This document shows positions 62,501-64,000 of a stretch of DNA of 64,000 bases, piece by piece. Each line of letters opens with the position of its first letter. Within the stretch, counting starts at the first letter, position 1. Under the pieces are notes generated by a model. That model saw nothing but the letters and a program-made list of their open reading frames with translations, had not been told where the DNA came from and did no database searches. The stretch spans positions 62,001 to 126,000 of the forward strand of contig CAVYJC010000002.1 in the NCBI GenBank assembly GCA_963768715.1. Reading direction: 5' to 3'. A program made the translations under genes and the position numbers. This stretch comes from DATKEJ01 sp963768715. GTDB lineage: Bacteria > Bacteroidota > Rhodothermia > Rhodothermales > DATKEJ01.

Positions 62501-62921
62501 GTGGATTCCCATTGTCATCCAGCGGGCCAGGCCACAGTTCCCAGGGACCGTAGTCTGAGGCGATCATCCGAAGATCACCATCTACCAGGCCACCAAGCCA
62601 GATGCCGGACGCAAAGATCGCGTTACCTGCACCTGACTGGGGCACGTTGTAAAGAGGTCCTGCACCCTTCCAAAACAGGCCGCCGTTGTTATACAGGCGG
62701 GCCCGAACGGAATTGATGTTCAGGTCCTTGAAGTCAACGCCGGCCTGGCAGGAGCCATATGTCTTCCCGGCAGTTGCCCACTCAAGGCGCAATTGTTCGA
62801 GTTTCTTTGCTTTCAGTGCGTCTATCTCACGCTGGTTCTTGTTCTTGTCAGCAAGCGCTGCGGACGTCAGCCCGAAGAACCCGATGAGAAGCCAAAGAAA
62901 CGTTTTTCTAAAGGCAGTCAT
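59528..62921 (-). CDS. Large secreted protein with T9SS type A C-terminal sorting domain (frameshifted at three sites)
   Basis: About 1131 residues after correction. An N-terminal signal peptide (F-L-W-L-L-I-G-F-F-G-L-T-S-A-A) is followed by an N-terminal region rich in Trp/Gly (L-Y-N-N-G-G-L-F-W-K-G-A-G), Asp-rich calcium-type loops, and fibronectin type III-like strands near the middle. The C-terminus (A-I-V-P-N-P-Y, L-P-V-A-S-G-M-Y-L-V) is the T9SS sorting domain and lies in a different frame. Three single-base changes are needed: an extra base near 60443, a missing base near 60348, and an extra base near 60050. The segment between the first two reads sensibly only in the shifted frame (W-A-P-N-D-F-E-I-R-A-T-D-A-G). 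It lies between the TonB receptor and the PorV-like gene in one orientation. Cargo function unknown. Confidence 0.87.
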
Positions 62922-62977
62922 CTTAATACTCGTTTCGAGGATTCCTTTTCGACTAGTTGGATTGAACGCTGGGGTTA

Positions 62978-63014
62978 CCTGGGCAGGGGGGCCGTACGGG
63001 CCCTCCCTGCCAGG
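62978..63014 (-). terminator. Hairpin downstream of the TonB-dependent receptor gene
   Basis: CCTGG-GCAGGG pairs with CCCTGCCAGG around a GC-rich interior between the receptor and the large T9SS gene. No T-run follows on the minus strand, so it may be a partial terminator. Confidence 0.45.
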
Positions 63015-63024
63015 TTCTCTTCGC

Positions 63025-64000
63025 CTAGAAGTTCACCCGCAGACCGAGTCGCGTAAGACGCGGTATTCCGTAATTGGTGGGGTCATTGACCCGTACTCCA
63101 TACAGGAATGAAGCAACTTCAGGAATTTCCCGCGATCGAATGTAGTCTCGGCCGTCGGCGGCTTGTCTCCAACCATCGTCGCCGGGAAGACCAGTGGCTC
63201 GGAACACGTTCAGCGTGTTGTCCACATTGAGCAGGTTCTGTACCCACAGGAACGCCGTCATGCTGAGATTGTCACCGAGATCGAATTTCCTGTCAACACG
63301 AAGGTTAACCAGGGTCGACCAGTCGATGTACTCACCATTAATGCTTCCCTTGGGCGCCAGAATGAAGCTGTTGAAGATCGGGTTCGGACCTTGCAGCGGC
63401 GTGTATGGCTTACCGCTTCTCAGGTTGGCCACGATGTTAAACCCGAAGTTCTCCAGAATCGAGGCACCACCGACCGTCGGACCCTCGCCTTTTCCGAGAC
63501 GATAGTCGACGTTCAGGTTGATCGAGTGGCGACGGTCGAAGTCGAGCGGGCTGAGGAAGTTCGGGAAACCCGATCCGTCAGCCGGACCGCGCCAAGCGAT
63601 CTGGGTCGTCGTGATGCCGTCTGAGCCCGTTCCATTGGCAAACTGCAACGTATAGTTCGCATTGAACGACACATTGTTCGTGCGCCTGAGGTCGAACTCG
63701 AACTGGACTCCTCTGACTGTTCCAAAGTCGTTGTTTCCGAAGAACGAGTAGCCGTTCGGGAATCCAAAGGCGATGGACTCGAGCTGAATCAGGTTGTCGA
63801 TCGACTTATAAAAGCCGGACACCGTAAACGCTGAGCGAGCGCCAACGCGCTGACGGAAACCGAGTTCGTACTCCGTGGTCGTCGTGGGTTCCAAACCGTT
63901 GTTATTGACCGTCTGCGTGGCTTCACTGGCCAGGTAGTATTCCTCGAGTCCGTCATGGAAGTATTCGTACGGCCGCTCCGACGTCTTGTCATAGTGCGCA
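63025..64000 (-). CDS. TonB-dependent receptor, C-terminal beta-barrel part (runs off the right edge)
   Basis: The frame is open to the window edge and encodes the last third of a TonB-dependent outer-membrane receptor. Recognisable features are E-Y-E-L-G-F-R-Q followed by V-S-G-F-Y-K, which is the usual start of a late barrel strand, F-N-A-N-Y-T-L-Q-F-A, a strand with S-G-K-P-Y-T-P-L, and the C-terminal V-Q-N-L-L-N-V-D-N-T and final L-G-L-R-V-N-F that ends on Phe, as needed for BAM recognition. The plug and TonB box lie outside the window. Ligand cannot be predicted. It appears to head the T9SS-cargo/PorV gene group. Confidence 0.92.
   Translation of the reverse strand, partial: AHYDKTSERPYEYFHDGLEEYYLASEATQTVNNNGLEPTTTTEYELGFRQRVGARSAFTVSGFYKSIDNLIQLESIAFGFPNGYSFFGNNDFGTVRGVQFEFDLRRTNNVSFNANYTLQFANGTGSDGITTTQIAWRGPADGSGFPNFLSPLDFDRRHSINLNVDYRLGKGEGPTVGGASILENFGFNIVANLRSGKPYTPLQGPNPIFNSFILAPKGSINGEYIDWSTLVNLRVDRKFDLGDNLSMTAFLWVQNLLNVDNTLNVFRATGLPGDDGWRQAADGRDYIRSREIPEVASFLYGVRVNDPTNYGIPRLTRLGLRVNF

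Noticed and set aside
1..64000. CRISPR arrays, tRNA or rRNA genes, insertion sequences, prophage
   Set aside because: None recognised by eye; the tandem arrays are heptamers, not repeat-spacer units. A covariance-model scan would settle the RNA genes.

Overview
The window reads as a GC-rich chromosomal segment of a Bacteroidota-like bacterium, most probably from the Rhodothermota/Rhodothermales side of that group. The grounds are type IX secretion (T9SS) C-terminal sorting domains, a PorV-type outer-membrane protein beside a TonB-dependent receptor, a YpdA-type bacillithiol reductase, MEP-pathway isoprenoid genes (ispG, ispE), and a Gram-negative envelope gene set (LpxH, Wza-like exporter, RND efflux). 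No rRNA, tRNA, CRISPR array, phage or insertion sequence was recognised, so the lineage call is an inference from gene content only.

Layout. 0-8.3 kb: remnant of a four-helix-bundle protein, ispG, a membrane EEP-family hydrolase, two rhomboid proteases, lpxH, a PBP1A-type peptidoglycan synthase and ispE. 8.4-18.8 kb: an exopolysaccharide/O-antigen locus with a Wza-like exporter, a Wzz-like protein, a flippase, three glycosyltransferases, an O-antigen ligase/polymerase and a methyltransferase. 18.8-22.1 kb: a secreted FG-GAP/T9SS protein and a Gfo/Idh/MocA oxidoreductase. 22.1-26.3 kb: a BlaI-type repressor, an M56 (BlaR1-like) sensor protease whose C-terminal part is fifteen 29-residue repeats, and a divergent steroid-5-alpha-reductase-like membrane enzyme, with two palindromes between them that look like BlaI operators. 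26.4-32.5 kb: an uncharacterised secreted protein, a palindrome-rich non-coding stretch, a GT39-like membrane glycosyltransferase, glyS and mpl. 32.5-40.1 kb: a TetR-TolC-MFP-RND efflux operon with a double operator and an oversized RND permease. 40.2-46.0 kb: a second glycan locus (manC, PIG-L deacetylase, GNAT, GT4, epimerase, DegT aminotransferase). 46.0-55.9 kb: radC, rho, an alpha/beta hydrolase paired with a membrane-anchored Mur ligase, rnhB, aroK, truA, a Kelch-like lipoprotein, a small membrane protein, tadA and ypdA. 56.0-64.0 kb: a seven-haem TPR lipoprotein, a PorV-like protein, a very large T9SS cargo protein and the C-terminal part of a TonB-dependent receptor that runs off the right edge.

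How they fit together. Most of the window builds or guards the cell envelope: peptidoglycan synthesis and recycling (PBP1A, Mpl, Mur ligase), lipid A (LpxH), surface polysaccharide, efflux, outer-membrane secretion and intramembrane or surface-stress proteolysis. The most unusual element is the BlaI/M56-repeat unit with its putative operators.

Caution on sequence quality: seven genes (a rhomboid, the methyltransferase, the M56 protease, TolC, the DegT aminotransferase, aroK and the large T9SS protein) are interrupted by what look like nine single-base insertions or deletions. Because normally essential or conserved genes are hit and both halves stay intact, I treat these as probable consensus errors and annotate the full span of each gene.
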